Assembly (NCBI GenBank): GCA_963716135.1
Contig: OY970289.1
Location: forward strand, 2,418,001 to 2,482,000
Direction: 5' to 3'
Source: CAVRAW01 sp963716135
Lineage (GTDB): Bacteria > Planctomycetota > Planctomycetia > Pirellulales > JADZDJ01
Length of the DNA stretch: 64,000 nucleotides
How positions within the stretch are numbered: the stretch's first letter is position 1; each line of letters starts with the position of its first letter. The notes below the pieces were generated by a model. It was not told the origin of the DNA. It did no database searches and was given only the letters and a program-made list of their open reading frames with translations. A program made the position numbers and the translations under genes. Positions 16,529 through 27,169 of this stretch are shown here, piece by piece.

Positions 16529-18468
16529 ATGAAATGCCTCACGACATTGTGTTTTGGCTTGTCGGTGCTGTCGCTAATTGCTGTTTCCAGCGGCTGTGGC
16601 CACGACGGCAATGCCAACGCTTCGCATCCTTCGACAACGGCCAATGCAACGACGGCCTCATCGCCGGAGAGCAATGCGACTTCTGGTTCCGCCGGCGCAC
16701 GGCCGCAGCAGAATCGCGCTCCGCGGAACAGGTGCTTAAGGATATGGAGGCGGTTTACGCCAAGGCGAATAGCTACGCTGACAACGGTCAGGTGTTGCGG
16801 CGCTTCGAGCGCAACGGCGAACCGATGGAGCAGGCGTTCGATTTTTCAATGGCTTACGTACGCCCCAACAAGTTGCGGTTGGATTGCTACGGGGCCCGGG
16901 TGGTGATCGATGGCAAAGATTTCTACGCCTCAGTGCCGCAAGTCGCCAACACGGTGATGAAGGTCGCCGCGCCGGAAAAAATCACGCCCGACGACGTGAT
17001 CAACGATTTGCAACTGGGCGCGACATTGCTGCAAGGCCCGGCCGGGCCGCCGCCGCAACTTCCGCTGCTGACGGCCGAAGGCACGGTGGCACATCTATTG
17101 CAAGAAGCTAAGACAGCGCCAAAGCTTCTGCCCCCGGAAGCGATCGACGGCCGCGCCTGCAATCGCGTGGAATTAGAGCTGCCTTCCGGCCGGCTGGTGA
17201 TGTGGATCGATCAGCAATCGAACCTGCTGCGCCGGCTGGAGTTGCCCCCCTCGAATGCCGCCACGGCGCTGGATCAGGCCCAAGAGAAAACCACTTCGTT
17301 GGTCGTCAATTGCAACAACGCTCAAATCGATCAGCCGGTGGACGAAGTGGCGTTCAAATTCGAGGTGCCCGAAGGGGCCAAGGTCAGCACGCAGTTGGTC
17401 GAGGAATTGAAGCCGGCCGAGATCGCCGCGCACAGCGAGCCCACCGCGTTCAAGCTCACAAAGCTGTGGACCGCCGGAGATCTGAAAGACCCCGGAAACC
17501 TGTTGGTGGTGGAAGAGAAAGACAAATCCCCGCGGATCTTCGTGTTCGATGGCGCCCGAGTAGTCGCAGAGGTCGATCAAGAGGGGAAAACTGTCGCCCG
17601 GCATGTGCTGGATATTCCTCCCGAGGCGATGGCCAGCTATTTGCGCACCGCGGTCGATGGCAAAGGCAATCGGGTGTTCGTCGCGTGCGCCAGCGGGCAA
17701 TCGCAGCTTTACGTGTTCGACGACGCTTGGAAACAAACGTTGAGTTTCCCCAAGCCGGAAGACTCCGCCGGCGCGAAGATCGGCGGCGTGCAGCTTGCCG
17801 ATCTGCAAGGGGATGGAACGCAGAATCTTTACGTCGGTTATTGGGGAGATGTAGGTTTGCAGGGGGTGTCATTGGATGGCAACCGCCTGTGGCGCGAACG
17901 CACGCTCGGCTTCGCTCTGCCGTGCACTACCACGGAGTCCGATTCCGACGGCAAACGCAAGCTCTTGTGCACGCACAGCCGCGGCACGATCGTGGCCTTC
18001 AGCGCCGAAGGCAAGCCGCAAGGCGAAGTCGTAATTCCCAATCGCTTCGTCGCCGTCGTGTATGGGGCCGATCTAAAGGGGGACAATAAAAACAGCTACT
18101 GCGCGCTGGCCATCACGCCGGAAAGCGCGAACGAAGCAGTCGGAATAACGCTCGATGGCCAGCAACTCTGGAACTACGCGCTGCCCAGCGGTGTGTCGGG
18201 CCGGCCCGTGGAAACCGTCACCACCGGGGACATCGCCGGAGACGGGTCGAAACAATGGCTGCTGGCCGGGGCCGACGGATCGGTGCATATCCTGGCCGCC
18301 GACGGCAAGCCGCTCGACAAATTCAATACCGGCACGGGGCTGACCGGCCTGGGCGCCGCCAATTACGGCGACAAGCACGTGCTGCTCATCGCCAGCCTGT
18401 TGGAAAAGCCGGACGGCGACAAAAAGGGCGTGCTCGAAGCCTGGCAGGTCGAGCCGATTAGCAAGTAG
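16529..18468 (+). CDS. Secreted lipoprotein with LolA-like and beta-propeller regions; one frame break
   Basis: The N-terminus MKCLTTLCFGLSVLSLIAVSSGC is a lipoprotein signal with the cysteine of the lipobox at residue ~23, followed by a low-complexity Ser/Thr/Ala linker. The next part (QVLKDMEAVYAKANSYADNG, DFSMAYVRPNKLRLDCYG) resembles LolA/DUF2092-type lipid-binding proteins. From ~residue 300, repeated units of the FG-GAP/VCBS type (GGVQLADLQGDGTQNLYVGYWG, TTGDIAGDGSKQWLLAGADGSVHILAADG) suggest a beta-propeller. The frame breaks at about 16705-16712, where one G is probably missing. It is anchored in a membrane, with an unknown ligand. pgk follows 61 bases later on the same strand. Confidence 0.7.
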
Positions 18469-18529
18469 CCGATATTGCGTGCCTCGCGCCTCCTGACGCC
18501 CGCAAAAAAATTTTGCTATCTTGTCGGTC

Positions 18530-19923
18530 ATGCGCGTGACCGACGAAAAAATGCTGCAGTGGTGCCGCACCCTGCTGGGCGCCGCGCTGCGCCGCACAAG
18601 ACTCTGGGCGAATATCTGGCGGCCATTCCGCGTTTGAAATCGCTGGCCGATATTCAAAGCGGCACGCCCGTCCTGGTGCGCGGCGATGTGGATGCCAAGC
18701 CCGGGGCGAAAATTGGCGAAGGCGACGAGCGATTGCGCTCGATGATCGACACGCTCAAGTTCGGCATCGAGCACGGGTGGAAGCAAGTGATCTTCGGCCA
18801 CATCGGCCGCAAGCCGGAAGGGACGCTCGTGAAAGTGGCGGCGCGGCTGGGCGAATTGCTGAATAAAAAAGTGCCGCTGGTGAGCGATTGGCTCGACGAA
18901 TCGTCGCTGTCGATCACTCCTGCCGCCGCCGAAGCCATACGCAACGCCAAACCCGGCGACGTGCTGGCGCTGGATAACACGCGGCGCTATGCCATCGAAC
19001 GGGTTTTATGGGATGCCACGGCGGGCGACCTGCCGGCGCTGGCGCCGAATTTGGCGAAATTGGCAAACGAGTTCGCCGACAAAGTTGCGGCGGTTTACGT
19101 GAACGAGGCGCTCTCGGCCGGCAGCCTCGATGCATCTTCCACAATCGTGCCGGCCGCCATGGATCGTGTGGCCTTGGGCAGTTACGTGGCCGGCGAATTC
19201 GACGGCCCAATGCAGCGCTGTCTACAAGCGCAACTAGTCGTATTCAGTGGACTAAAAATCGACAAGCTCGACGACCTGCAAGCGATGATCGATCGCGGCA
19301 CGATCCGCTGGGTAATTACAGCCGGTTCGTTGGCGATGGCTTTGAAAAAAGCGGCGGCGGAACTCGACGGCCAACAATTCTCCCTCGGCGTGGCCGAAGA
19401 TCCAAAAAACGCCGACAAACCATTCTTCATCCCGCCCCAGCGCATCCAGCAGGCCAAGCGGATGATTAGCGAAGGGCGCAGCAAAGGCATCGTATTCGTG
19501 CTGCCCGTAGATTTTATTCTGCAGGACGGGCGAGCATCAGAAACCATCGGACCAACGGATCAGCAATTCGACGTCGGCCCGAAAACCAGCGAATACTTCG
19601 CCCAGAAAGTCGGCGAGTTCATCGAAACGGCCAATAAATCTGGCGGCAAAGCGGTCGCCTTCCACAACGGCGTATTCGGCATGTTCGAAGACCCGCGGTT
19701 TGAAACCGGCACGCGCGAGTTCATCGCCCAGCTCAAACGGATGAAAGATGCCGGCGTGGAAGTGTATGTCGGCGGCGGCGAAGGGGGCGCGGCGCTGGAA
19801 AAATATGGCAAGCCCGATTGGGTCACCCACTGCTTCACCGCCGGCGGCACCGTGCTGAACGCCCTAGGCAGCAACCCCGTGCCCTATCTCTTGGCCCTGT
19901 CGATGGCGGCGGGCAAACGCTGA
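18530..19923 (+). CDS. pgk: Phosphoglycerate kinase; frame break near the start
   Basis: The enzyme transfers phosphate between 1,3-bisphosphoglycerate and ADP in glycolysis. The chain has VLVRGDVDAKPGAKIGEGDERLRSMIDTL, VIFGHIGRKPEG, LALDNTRR, YVNEALSAG, FSGLKIDKL, GPKTSEYF, AFHNGVFGMFE, YVGGGEGGAAL and the C-terminal FTAGGTVLNALG, in PGK order. Several motifs differ from the classic enzyme (for example DVDAKP in place of DFNVP), as in a divergent PGK branch, so activity should not be taken for granted. The preferred start is ATG 18530 (MRVTDEKMLQWCRTLLGAALRR), joined to KTLGEYLAAIPRL by restoring one C at about 18594-18597; third-position GC supports this. Confidence 0.85.
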
Positions 19924-20420
19924 ACAAGTTTGCCGACTCTTTCGCGAAGCGGAAACGCTCATCAGCGACCCGGAAGCGACGGCCGAAAAGCATCCCACCG
20001 CCTCCAAGACGCCGTCGGCAACGACCCCCTAGCACAAGGCAAATATGCCGGATAACCAGGCATTTCGCGCTACGTTCGGCCTCGGACTTGTACCGCCTGG
20101 ACGGATCGTAGCGAACAGTCCGCAACCGGCGCCGCGCTTTTGTTCTAAGCGGCAATTCTTGTCGCTTTCGGCACTTCACGCACCGGCGGAGTTTGCGGAA
20201 CACGGAATGGTTGCCGCGTGCCGTAAATGGGTGATCTGGCTAATTGGTAAGTGCCGGCGGGTCGATATCACGGCATAGGTCATGCCACGGAAGTCCGGCG
20301 TGTCCCATCGTTCCTTGCCAAACAAACGCGGAATGCGAAGGCGGGCGATTGTGGATGCCGACACAGTTGGCGAATGTTTTTGCGTGCCGATCCTCCCTCG
20401 TTCGTCCAGGAGTCTTTGAA
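19924..20420. other. Intergenic region upstream of the Cys-rich gene
   Basis: No coding region with family resemblance or consistent codon use was seen on either strand. The last ~15 bases hold AGGAG (20408-20412), the ribosome binding site of the next gene. No convincing -35/-10 pair was found. Confidence 0.4.
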
Positions 20421-20885
20421 ATGAAACGTCGTATTGTGTTGGCGGCGGCTGTGCTGGCCGGCGCCTTTTTGATGCTGAACGCCGCCGATGCCAAGGCGTT
20501 CCATCATGGTGGCGGCTGCGGCTGTTGTGAGCCGTCTTGCTGCTGTGAACAATCTTGTTGTGCCGCTCCTAGCTGCTGCTGCGATTCGTGCTGCGACGAT
20601 TGCTGCTGCCATCACCACTGCCATTTGTTTGGCTGGCTGCACCGCTGCTGCAATCCGTGCTGCGAAAGCTGCTGCTGCAATACTTGCGGCTGCGAAAAGA
20701 GCTGTGGCTGCGAAAAGAGCTGTGGCTGCGAAGCCAGCTGTGGTTGCAATTCGTGCTGCAACAGCTGCTGCGATGACTGCTGCTGCCGTCACCGCTGCCA
20801 CCACCACCGCTGCTGCGGTTGCTGCAATAGCTGTGGCTGCGAAGCCAGCTGCGGTTGCGCTCCGTCCTGCGGTTGCGGTCACTAA
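20421..20885 (+). CDS. Secreted, extremely cysteine-rich protein
   Basis: The 154-residue product starts with a clear signal peptide (MKRRIVLAAAVLAGAFLMLN, cleavage probably after ADAKA at residue 26). The mature ~128 residues contain 50 cysteines and 12 histidines, with almost no hydrophobic residues except an HLFGWLH island. CCxxCC and SCGCE units repeat (EKSCGC twice, EASCGC twice). The two halves resemble each other: DSCCDDCCCHHHC…RCC and NSCCDDCCCRHRC…RCC. AGGAG lies eight bases before the ATG. It resembles no family that I can name with confidence. Metal binding or a disulfide-cross-linked envelope role is inferred from composition only. It appears to be transcribed alone, with a terminator ~300 bases downstream. 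Confidence 0.8.
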   Translation: MKRRIVLAAAVLAGAFLMLNAADAKAFHHGGGCGCCEPSCCCEQSCCAAPSCCCDSCCDDCCCHHHCHLFGWLHRCCNPCCESCCCNTCGCEKSCGCEKSCGCEASCGCNSCCNSCCDDCCCRHRCHHHRCCGCCNSCGCEASCGCAPSCGCGH

Positions 20886-21309
20886 ACACCAACTCCATCC
20901 CATAGGAATCACGTAACCAATAGATTGCCGCACCGCGGTCCGCCGCAACAGGGCGTAAGCCCGGACTCGCCCCGAGCGAGCCGGCCCCACAGCGGACCCA
21001 AGAACGATTCACGTAGTCGTTGCGCTGCAGTCAATCGCAAACTAGCGGCGGGCACAGCACCCACGCCCAGGCGAGCAATCGCCGGCCAGGTCATGCCCGC
21101 CGTATCCGGTTACTTCGATCCAATGGGATGCTGAGTCGGTTACTAACAACTGGGCCCGCCCAAGCGGCCGGCCTTCTTATCTCAATCACGCAAACGGCTC
21201 CCCGCCTCGGCGGACAGAGCCGTTTGTGTGTTTTTGGGGGCAACCGCCAAGCATGAGAGGCGACGCGCCACGAACCAGAGCAAATCCGCTTCCGGCCTGG
21301 CAGAAATGC
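20886..21309. other. Intergenic region after the Cys-rich gene
   Basis: No supported gene is present. It contains a rho-independent terminator at 21191-21235 and otherwise unremarkable GC-rich sequence between the plus-strand Cys-rich gene and the convergent glycosyltransferase gene. Confidence 0.4.
21191..21235 (+). terminator. Rho-independent terminator
   Basis: CAAACGGCTC (21191-21200) and GAGCCGTTTG (21217-21226) form a perfect 10-bp stem enclosing a smaller CCGCC/GGCGG hairpin, followed by TGTGTTTTT. The T-rich tail is on the plus strand, so it probably ends the Cys-rich transcript. Confidence 0.8.
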
Positions 21310-22640
21310 CTAACGCCGCTCCGACGGATCGGAGAGCTTGATGACGTGCGGCTCTTCCGCAGCCGCGTCCGCCTCGGCGCCCGGCGCTTCGATGTCGGAA
21401 ATCCCCGCCGTGCTTCTCGAGTGACGGCACTGGCGATCCGCCAGATCGTCGGCCTCCGATCGCGCCAGGGCGCCCAATTCCATCAGCCCTTGAGCGTCAT
21501 TCAACAGATGCTGATAGGCGTCGTCCCAAGCGTCTTCGATTTCCAGCGGATCGAGTTGTTCCAGATTGAGCCTATTGGGCTGGCCGGACGTTGTTTCATG
21601 GTTTCGCGCCGCCGCCGCCAATTCCGCATCGCGGATTTCCGCCGCGGCAAAATTGACGGTCCGATCCACCAGGTACAGCGGCCTGCCGCGCACCTGATCG
21701 TAAATTCGCAGCAAATAGTGGCCCAGCATGCCGATGCCCAGCGCGTTGAGGCCGGCGAAGAAGCTGACCAGGATCACTTGCAGCGCCCAGCCCGGCACGG
21801 CCGTCTCCGTAAACATCTTGCAATAGGCCGCGAATCCGCCGACATACAAGAACACGGCAAATGTCATCCAACCCAGCCAGGTGAACATCGCCAACGGCGC
21901 CGCGGAGTAGAGCGCCGCTTTCATCGATCGCGCCAATCCGCGCAGCGTCCGCCGCAATCCACTGTCGCGCCGTTTGGCTCGAACCACCGGGACGCCAATT
22001 TGCTTGAAGCCCACCCAACGTCGCAGCGCCGGCAAATACCGCTCTTGTTCCCCCAGCGAGGCGATGAGCTCGGCAAGCCTCGCGTCGATCAGCCCGAAAT
22101 TCCCCACATTCGTGGGCACGCCGGTCTCGGCATTCGATGTCAGTCGATCGACGATGGCCGACAAACCTCGTCTCCAAAGCGATCGATCACGCTCGACGCG
22201 AATGGCGTGCACCACGTCGTATCCCACCTGCCAGGCGTCCAGCAGCTTGCCGATCGCTTCGGGGGGATCGCGCAAGTTTGCGTCCATGATCACCACGGCA
22301 TCCCCGCGGCGCGCGCCAACCCGGCGTGAATGGCCGCTTGCTGCCCGAAGTTGCGCGAAAGGTGCACCACGCGAACATCTTCGAATTGGCACGCCAATCG
22401 ATCCAATAGCGCCGCGCCTCCGTCGCGCGAGCCATCGTTCACAAAGATAATTTCAAATGTGGTGCGGCATGCCGTCAGCGTCATGCGCAGCCGCTGACAC
22501 AACTCGACCAAAAGGGGCAATTCGTTGTAAACCGGCAGCACGACGCTAACCAGGGCGTCGGAAACCGGCGGGCGCGAAGTGGGCGTGAATTCGGCGGTCA
22601 TCGCGGCGTGGGTCGAATCTTGATGCTTAGTCGGCGACAA
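21310..22640 (-). CDS. GT2 glycosyltransferase with C-terminal membrane helices; one frame break
   Basis: A polyprenyl-phosphate glycosyltransferase-like enzyme (DPM1/ArnC/GtrB type). The N-terminal GT-A domain has VSVVLPVYNELPLL, EIIFVNDGSRDGG, LSRNFGQQAAIHAGLARA and, after the break, DAVVIMDANLRDPPEAI, where the DxD-type site is DAN instead of the usual DLQ. Two hydrophobic segments follow (MFTWLGWMTFAVFLYVGG and LQVILVSFFAGLNALGIGMLG), then a long acidic tail (~110 residues) with no recognised domain. The frame breaks at ~22298-22304 (one base missing). The gene overlaps the upstream YfhO-like gene by 14 bases, so they are probably co-translated and act together on lipid-linked sugars. Confidence 0.85.
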
Positions 22641-24858
22641 TTCGGCGGCGCGGCCAGAACACGATTGTCACGATTAAGCCTAGGCCAAATCCGCTCATCA
22701 CGCGGCCGAAAATCAGGCTTTTTGGCCGGAATTCCAGGCTAATCTCGTGATCGCCCGCCGGTACGATCAGCCCCAAAAAGTCGCCATTGATTCGCAAAGC
22801 CTCGACAGTCTTGCCGTCCAAAGTCGCACGCCAGCCGTCGTGAAAGCTTTCATTGATCACCGCCAATTGGGTGGTGCGGCACGCGACATTCAAATCGATT
22901 CGCCCAGGCCGATCGACAACGATCTTGGTGGTTCCCGGGCTGCCCGCAGGCAGCGGCGACGGCAACGATTGTTCGACGAGCACCTCGTCCGGCAGCGAAA
23001 TGCGCGCGATGTCCGTTTTTGGATGGCTGCTGACTACGGCGCGCGTAACCAGCCAGGCGCGAGGCTGTGGATCGGCCACGGCATGCCAATCTTCCCGCAT
23101 CGTGAGTCCACTCTTGTCTGAATCCATTTTTTCCGCGGCGGCTTGCGAAACCCACGTCACTCCTGCGGCACGCAATGCGGCTGGCATCCGGTAATCTAAT
23201 CGTCGAGCAGGTTCCAAGCCGGTATAGCCGTCGATGCATTTCCAACCCGCCAGCAGAATGCGATCGCCTATCCGTGGACCGTGCTCGCCGTTGGCGGTTT
23301 CCGTGCCGCTCATCAGGTCGAGCGCTACGCGGCCGTTGATGTCGCCTGGCGGCGCACTTGTCTCGCGAACATATTTTGTCAACGACTCATTTTGACCGAT
23401 CACCGAGTAGCTCAGCCCGTAGGCGCCTAAATCGGCCGCCGTGAAGACGACCATCGCTGCGATTGCCCAGCGCGATCCATGGGCCGCCCGGATCACCAGC
23501 CACACCGCCGCGGTGACCAACACCGGGCCAACAAGCATCAGCGGCCAGGCGGACACATGTTCCGGCCAGCGGATTCGAGCGATAATCGCCGCCGCCGCGC
23601 TGAATGCCGGGAGAATCCACAGCCAGGCGGTAGAGATTCCGCGTGGCGGAAACTTCGCTTGCCGCGCCAATGCCGTTAAACCCAGCGCGGCCAGCGCCGC
23701 AACCGCAAATTGAAATAGCACGATCGCGCGGCTGGGAAAGCGGAACCGGTTTACCAGCGGCAAATGCGTTTCGAGCCATCCCAAGGGGCCCATCGCTCCA
23801 AAGGCCCATACGATTGCCAACACGGCGGTGGCGACGGCGAAGGTGGCCAGCCGGCGCCAATTCCCTCGGCGTCCATCAAACAACCACCACACGGCCAGCA
23901 CCAGCGGCATGGCGCCGAAGTACAGGCCGAGCTCGTGAGTGTTTTGCCCCACGACGCGAGTGTCGAACAAATAGGGCGCCGCCAACTGAATCAGGTTCAG
24001 CGGATCGAGCGACCCGTAAGCGGCCAGGTCGATTCCGGCCGAATGCCGCACCGAATGTGCGAGTACGTCGATCGACGGCAGCAATTGAACGCCGCCGATC
24101 AAACAGCCAATCAATATTGCCGCGGCCCAGCGAACTGCTCCCCCCGCTCCGCCCCACCACAGGACGTATCCCGCCTCCAACATTAGCGAAAACAACACGA
24201 ACTGCGGCGAGCCCAGCAATAATTGCGAGCCGGTCAGCAGCGCGACGGCGACAAACGCCAGTCGCCGATGGCGCGGCTTGATGCCTCGCACCATGACGTC
24301 GATCGCCGCCAGCAGCCAAGGCAAATGGGCCACGATCGCTACGACATTGGGGTGCACGAAATGCAGTAGATTGAACCCGCCGAAGGTGAACGTCATCGCG
24401 CCAAATCGCGCCGCGCCGCGCCGCATTCGCCAGCGGCGCAAAAATACGTACATGCCCGCCAGCATGAACGGGTAGCTGAGCAGGCACTCCAAATCGAAGG
24501 CCACCGGCAGCGGCAAACATCGATACAGCAGCCAATGCAGCGGATGATACGTGCCCGCCTGGCCTTCGCCGGTCAGATAGAAACCGGCAAACAAGTCGGG
24601 ATTCCAATCAAATGGCTCCCCGGCGGCCAACTGCTGCGAATAAAACACCCGCATCGGCAGATGCATCCCCCCCAAATCGTCGGCAACATAAACTCGCCCT
24701 GCGAAAAAAGGGCTCGCCAATGCTGCCAATAGCGCCAGACAACAGAGCAGGGTGGTGAGAAATGCAAAATGCGGAATGCGGAATCGGAAATGTGCCGGCG
24801 CATCGACCTCCGGTATCGATTCTGGTTCCTCCAGCGCGCTATCCAAGGAAGCAGTCAT
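22627..24858 (-). CDS. YfhO-like polytopic membrane protein
   Basis: A 743-residue membrane protein. An N-terminal cytoplasmic stretch is followed by about twelve hydrophobic segments up to residue ~480, then a periplasmic region with beta-rich sequence and a last hydrophobic helix at the C-terminus (SGFGLGLIVTIVFW). The early loop with DDLGGMHLPMRVFYSQQL and the late GWRATLDGKTVEALRINGDFLGLIVPAGDHEI are typical of YfhO/GT-C-like proteins, which are linked to glycosylation of lipoteichoic acid or lipids in Firmicutes. The donor would be made by the overlapping GT2. A heptamer repeat lies in frame near the N-terminus (residues ~23-33). It follows the DUF362 gene by 12 bases. Confidence 0.8.
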   Translation of the reverse strand: MTASLDSALEEPESIPEVDAPAHFRFRIPHFAFLTTLLCCLALLAALASPFFAGRVYVADDLGGMHLPMRVFYSQQLAAGEPFDWNPDLFAGFYLTGEGQAGTYHPLHWLLYRCLPLPVAFDLECLLSYPFMLAGMYVFLRRWRMRRGAARFGAMTFTFGGFNLLHFVHPNVVAIVAHLPWLLAAIDVMVRGIKPRHRRLAFVAVALLTGSQLLLGSPQFVLFSLMLEAGYVLWWGGAGGAVRWAAAILIGCLIGGVQLLPSIDVLAHSVRHSAGIDLAAYGSLDPLNLIQLAAPYLFDTRVVGQNTHELGLYFGAMPLVLAVWWLFDGRRGNWRRLATFAVATAVLAIVWAFGAMGPLGWLETHLPLVNRFRFPSRAIVLFQFAVAALAALGLTALARQAKFPPRGISTAWLWILPAFSAAAAIIARIRWPEHVSAWPLMLVGPVLVTAAVWLVIRAAHGSRWAIAAMVVFTAADLGAYGLSYSVIGQNESLTKYVRETSAPPGDINGRVALDLMSGTETANGEHGPRIGDRILLAGWKCIDGYTGLEPARRLDYRMPAALRAAGVTWVSQAAAEKMDSDKSGLTMREDWHAVADPQPRAWLVTRAVVSSHPKTDIARISLPDEVLVEQSLPSPLPAGSPGTTKIVVDRPGRIDLNVACRTTQLAVINESFHDGWRATLDGKTVEALRINGDFLGLIVPAGDHEISLEFRPKSLIFGRVMSGFGLGLIVTIVFWPRRRIVAD
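24760..24791. repeat. Heptamer repeat (GCGGAAT) inside the YfhO-like gene
   Basis: The run AATGCAAAATGCGGAATGCG and the following bases contain two to three 7-base units of the GCGGAAT type. It is read on the minus strand as RFRIPHFAFL just before the first membrane helix. Like the 5637 repeat in uvrA, it sits in a loop that tolerates added residues. Confidence 0.5.
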
Positions 24859-24870
24859 GGTGAATTCAGT

Positions 24871-25961
24871 TCAGACGGCGGCGGCGGCGAGGCAAGCGTT
24901 TTTCGAGATCAGCACGCCGGGATCCAGCGGCAGATCTCGCAGATGCGGTGCATTCAAAATCTTGAACGGTTGGGCCAACGGCTCCCATGCTTCGCCGCGC
25001 TGTTCGATGTGCGCGTCGTCGATCGGTCCTAGCCGGCCGGCAGCCAGCGCCAAATAGCTGACATTTTCCGGCCGCAGGTTCATGAGCCGCGCCACGGTGG
25101 CATCGACCGCCGGACAATTGGGCCCCACGATCACCAAGCCCATCTGCTTGGGACTGCCCATGATCGGGCCATCCCCTTCCATGCACAAAATGCCGTCGAC
25201 GATGGCGATCGTGCGCGGCAACGATGCGTTGATATCGTACACCGATTGCGGAATGCCTGCGTAATGCAGCACATTTTTCGGCCAGCCGTACACGATGCCG
25301 GGAATCACGCCGTACATGTTTTTCATGGCGGCGGTGACTCCCACCCAGTGGTGCGTTTTCATCTTCGGCATGGAGACGATCAGATCGGCGCCTGCACCGT
25401 GCTGGGGAAATAAAATCCCTTGAGCTTGGTGTCGCCGCCGCGATTGTCGGTCCAGCCGACCTCTTCGTAGTTGAGATCGGCAAAATGCAGGCCGCCGTCG
25501 TCCAGCGCCGATTGCAATCCGCTTTCAACCAGCGCCATTTCCGTATCGCGTACATGGCCGGGGGCTTCGCCGACAGTCACGTAAGCGCCCCAATTGCGAA
25601 ACACTTCGGCGGCAGCCAGCACCATCGCGGGGTTCGTCGTCAACTGCGGCGACAGCCGCGTCGGTTCCACCATGTTCGGTTTCAGCAGCACACGCTTGCC
25701 GCGCACTTGCTCAGGCTCGATGCCCGTGGCCAGCAATCCATCGCGAATGGTCTTGGCCAGCGGCCCTTCGTAGCGTTGGTTCTTGGCGATGAAGACCGGT
25801 TGGGTGGGACCGAAGAATCGGCGCGCCAGCGGATAGGCGATCAATCCCGCCGCTGCGGCCCCGGTGGCGATTAGCATCGTGCGCCGATCGATGCCCTGTG
25901 GCCCGCGCGGTTCTGCCGCCGGCTGGTCTTGCTCGTCAATATGGTATTCGGCAGTTGACAT
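24871..25961 (-). CDS. DUF362 protein with Tat-like signal; one frame break
   Basis: A ~363-residue exported or membrane-anchored protein. After an acidic N-terminus comes RRTMLIATGAAAAGLIAYPLA, a twin-arginine-like signal or anchor. The body has RVLLKPNMVEPTR, AAEVFRNWGAYVTVGEAPGH, ADLIVSMPKMKTHHWVGVTAAMKNMYG and GDGPIMGSPKQMGLVIVGPNCPAVDATVARLM, the motifs of DUF362. No CxxCxxC ferredoxin motif is seen. The frame breaks at about 25388-25393, where one G is missing (STVQ then GADLIV). It starts 4 bases after the preceding cyclase-like gene and ends 12 bases before the YfhO-like gene, so the four genes form an operon. The biochemical role is unknown. Confidence 0.8.
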
Positions 25962-25965
25962 GATA

Positions 25966-26859
25966 TTAAGCGGGGCTGGCCGCCTGGCTCACCCGATTGC
26001 CTTGAATCAACGGACAATTCTTTCCTTGGGCCGCCAGCACCAATAGCGCCAGTGATAACGGAGAACTTGTCTGGCGTCGCATGCTGCGGCGGTAGACGGT
26101 TTCCAACCAGGTCGCTGTTGCCGAGGGTCGGCGATCATGGGCAGTCAGGCCCAGCAGGCCGTAGCTCAGCGAAATCGGCGTCGTCTGCGCGGAGATCGAG
26201 TCTTCCAAGAATTTAAGCGACTTCTCCAAGCGCGCGTCTTGGATATTCTCGCCCGCCAGCGCCACCAGCGTTAATCCCGTCGGTTCAACGTGCGGGCGCA
26301 ACACCTGCCCCAGCGCCGTCGTGTTGCCGTAATTGCAGCCGCCGTTTTCCAAGAAACGATCGACGAGCATTCGCACTCCTTCGCGAGTTCGCGGATGATC
26401 GTTCAAGCCAACGGCTCTTAACGCCAGCACGGACCAGGCGGTCGGTTCCTGCCACGAGTGCGTTCCCACAACCCAGGGCCAACCAGCCAAACTGGTGTCG
26501 TGACCGATTTCCGGAATTCGCGGTCCGGTCAGACCGGCGATGCTCAGCAACCATTTTTGCGCGGCGGCACGATCGAAATCGCGCGACTCGCCGGCCAATT
26601 TGGAAACCGCCGCCCAAGCGAGCATCGCTTGCGGGGTCGGCCAGCCGGGACTATCTAGTGTGGGCAGGGGAGGCACGCTGCCGTCGCTGACTTGCTTGGA
26701 ACCGAGCCACCCAAGTGCAGCCTGGGCCTCTTTGATCCGGCCGGCGCCGGCAAACGCCAACGCCGCCAGCGCCGTCGGCTCGGCAGCCTGCGGCAGGTCG
26801 TTGTGGTAGCCGCAATGCGAAGCGGCCAGACGGTCCAGGGCTTCGGAAATCCAGGGCAT
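25966..26859 (-). CDS. Prenyltransferase/squalene-cyclase-like alpha-alpha repeat protein
   Basis: The 297-residue protein is built of helical repeats such as EPTALAALAFAGAGRIKEAQAALGWL, QEPTAWSVLALRAVGL and EPTGLTLVALAGE, each with GS/DG turns (SDGSVPPLPTLDSPGWPTPQAMLAW). This is the alpha/alpha-toroid pattern of prenyltransferase and squalene-oxidase repeats. The DxDD motif of squalene-hopene cyclases was not seen, so catalysis of that type is doubtful. No signal peptide is seen. It is the first gene of the four-gene minus-strand operon with DUF362, YfhO-like and GT2 proteins, which points to a membrane lipid or glycan process by context only. Confidence 0.65.
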   Translation of the reverse strand: MPWISEALDRLAASHCGYHNDLPQAAEPTALAALAFAGAGRIKEAQAALGWLGSKQVSDGSVPPLPTLDSPGWPTPQAMLAWAAVSKLAGESRDFDRAAAQKWLLSIAGLTGPRIPEIGHDTSLAGWPWVVGTHSWQEPTAWSVLALRAVGLNDHPRTREGVRMLVDRFLENGGCNYGNTTALGQVLRPHVEPTGLTLVALAGENIQDARLEKSLKFLEDSISAQTTPISLSYGLLGLTAHDRRPSATATWLETVYRRSMRRQTSSPLSLALLVLAAQGKNCPLIQGNRVSQAASPA

Positions 26860-27169
26860 GGAATAGATGTCTGGGTATATTCTGTCTACGTCTCTGGGCG
26901 ACTATCGCGTTTTCGTGACCCAGGCGCCCGGGCAAATCGACACCGAGGCACGCGTTTACTCATCAAAAACATAGCTTTCCTCACGAACTGCTTCTTCCTA
27001 ATAAGCGGTCGGTATCGGCAGGCACTGTTCAACAGTTGCCGTTTGGCGACAGTGCAGTGAAATCGAAACACAACGATTTTGCCACGCCAATATTTCGAAG
27101 AAACCAATGGTTACACACCGCCGCCGAAATATTTTCGCTGTCCGTTACAAATTTCTTAAACTTCTCGAT

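Noticed and set aside
20500..20885. Trinucleotide or CRISPR-like repeat array in the TGC-rich tract
   Set aside because: The repetition comes from Cys codons in one open frame with signal peptide and ribosome binding site. No regular repeat-spacer pattern exists.
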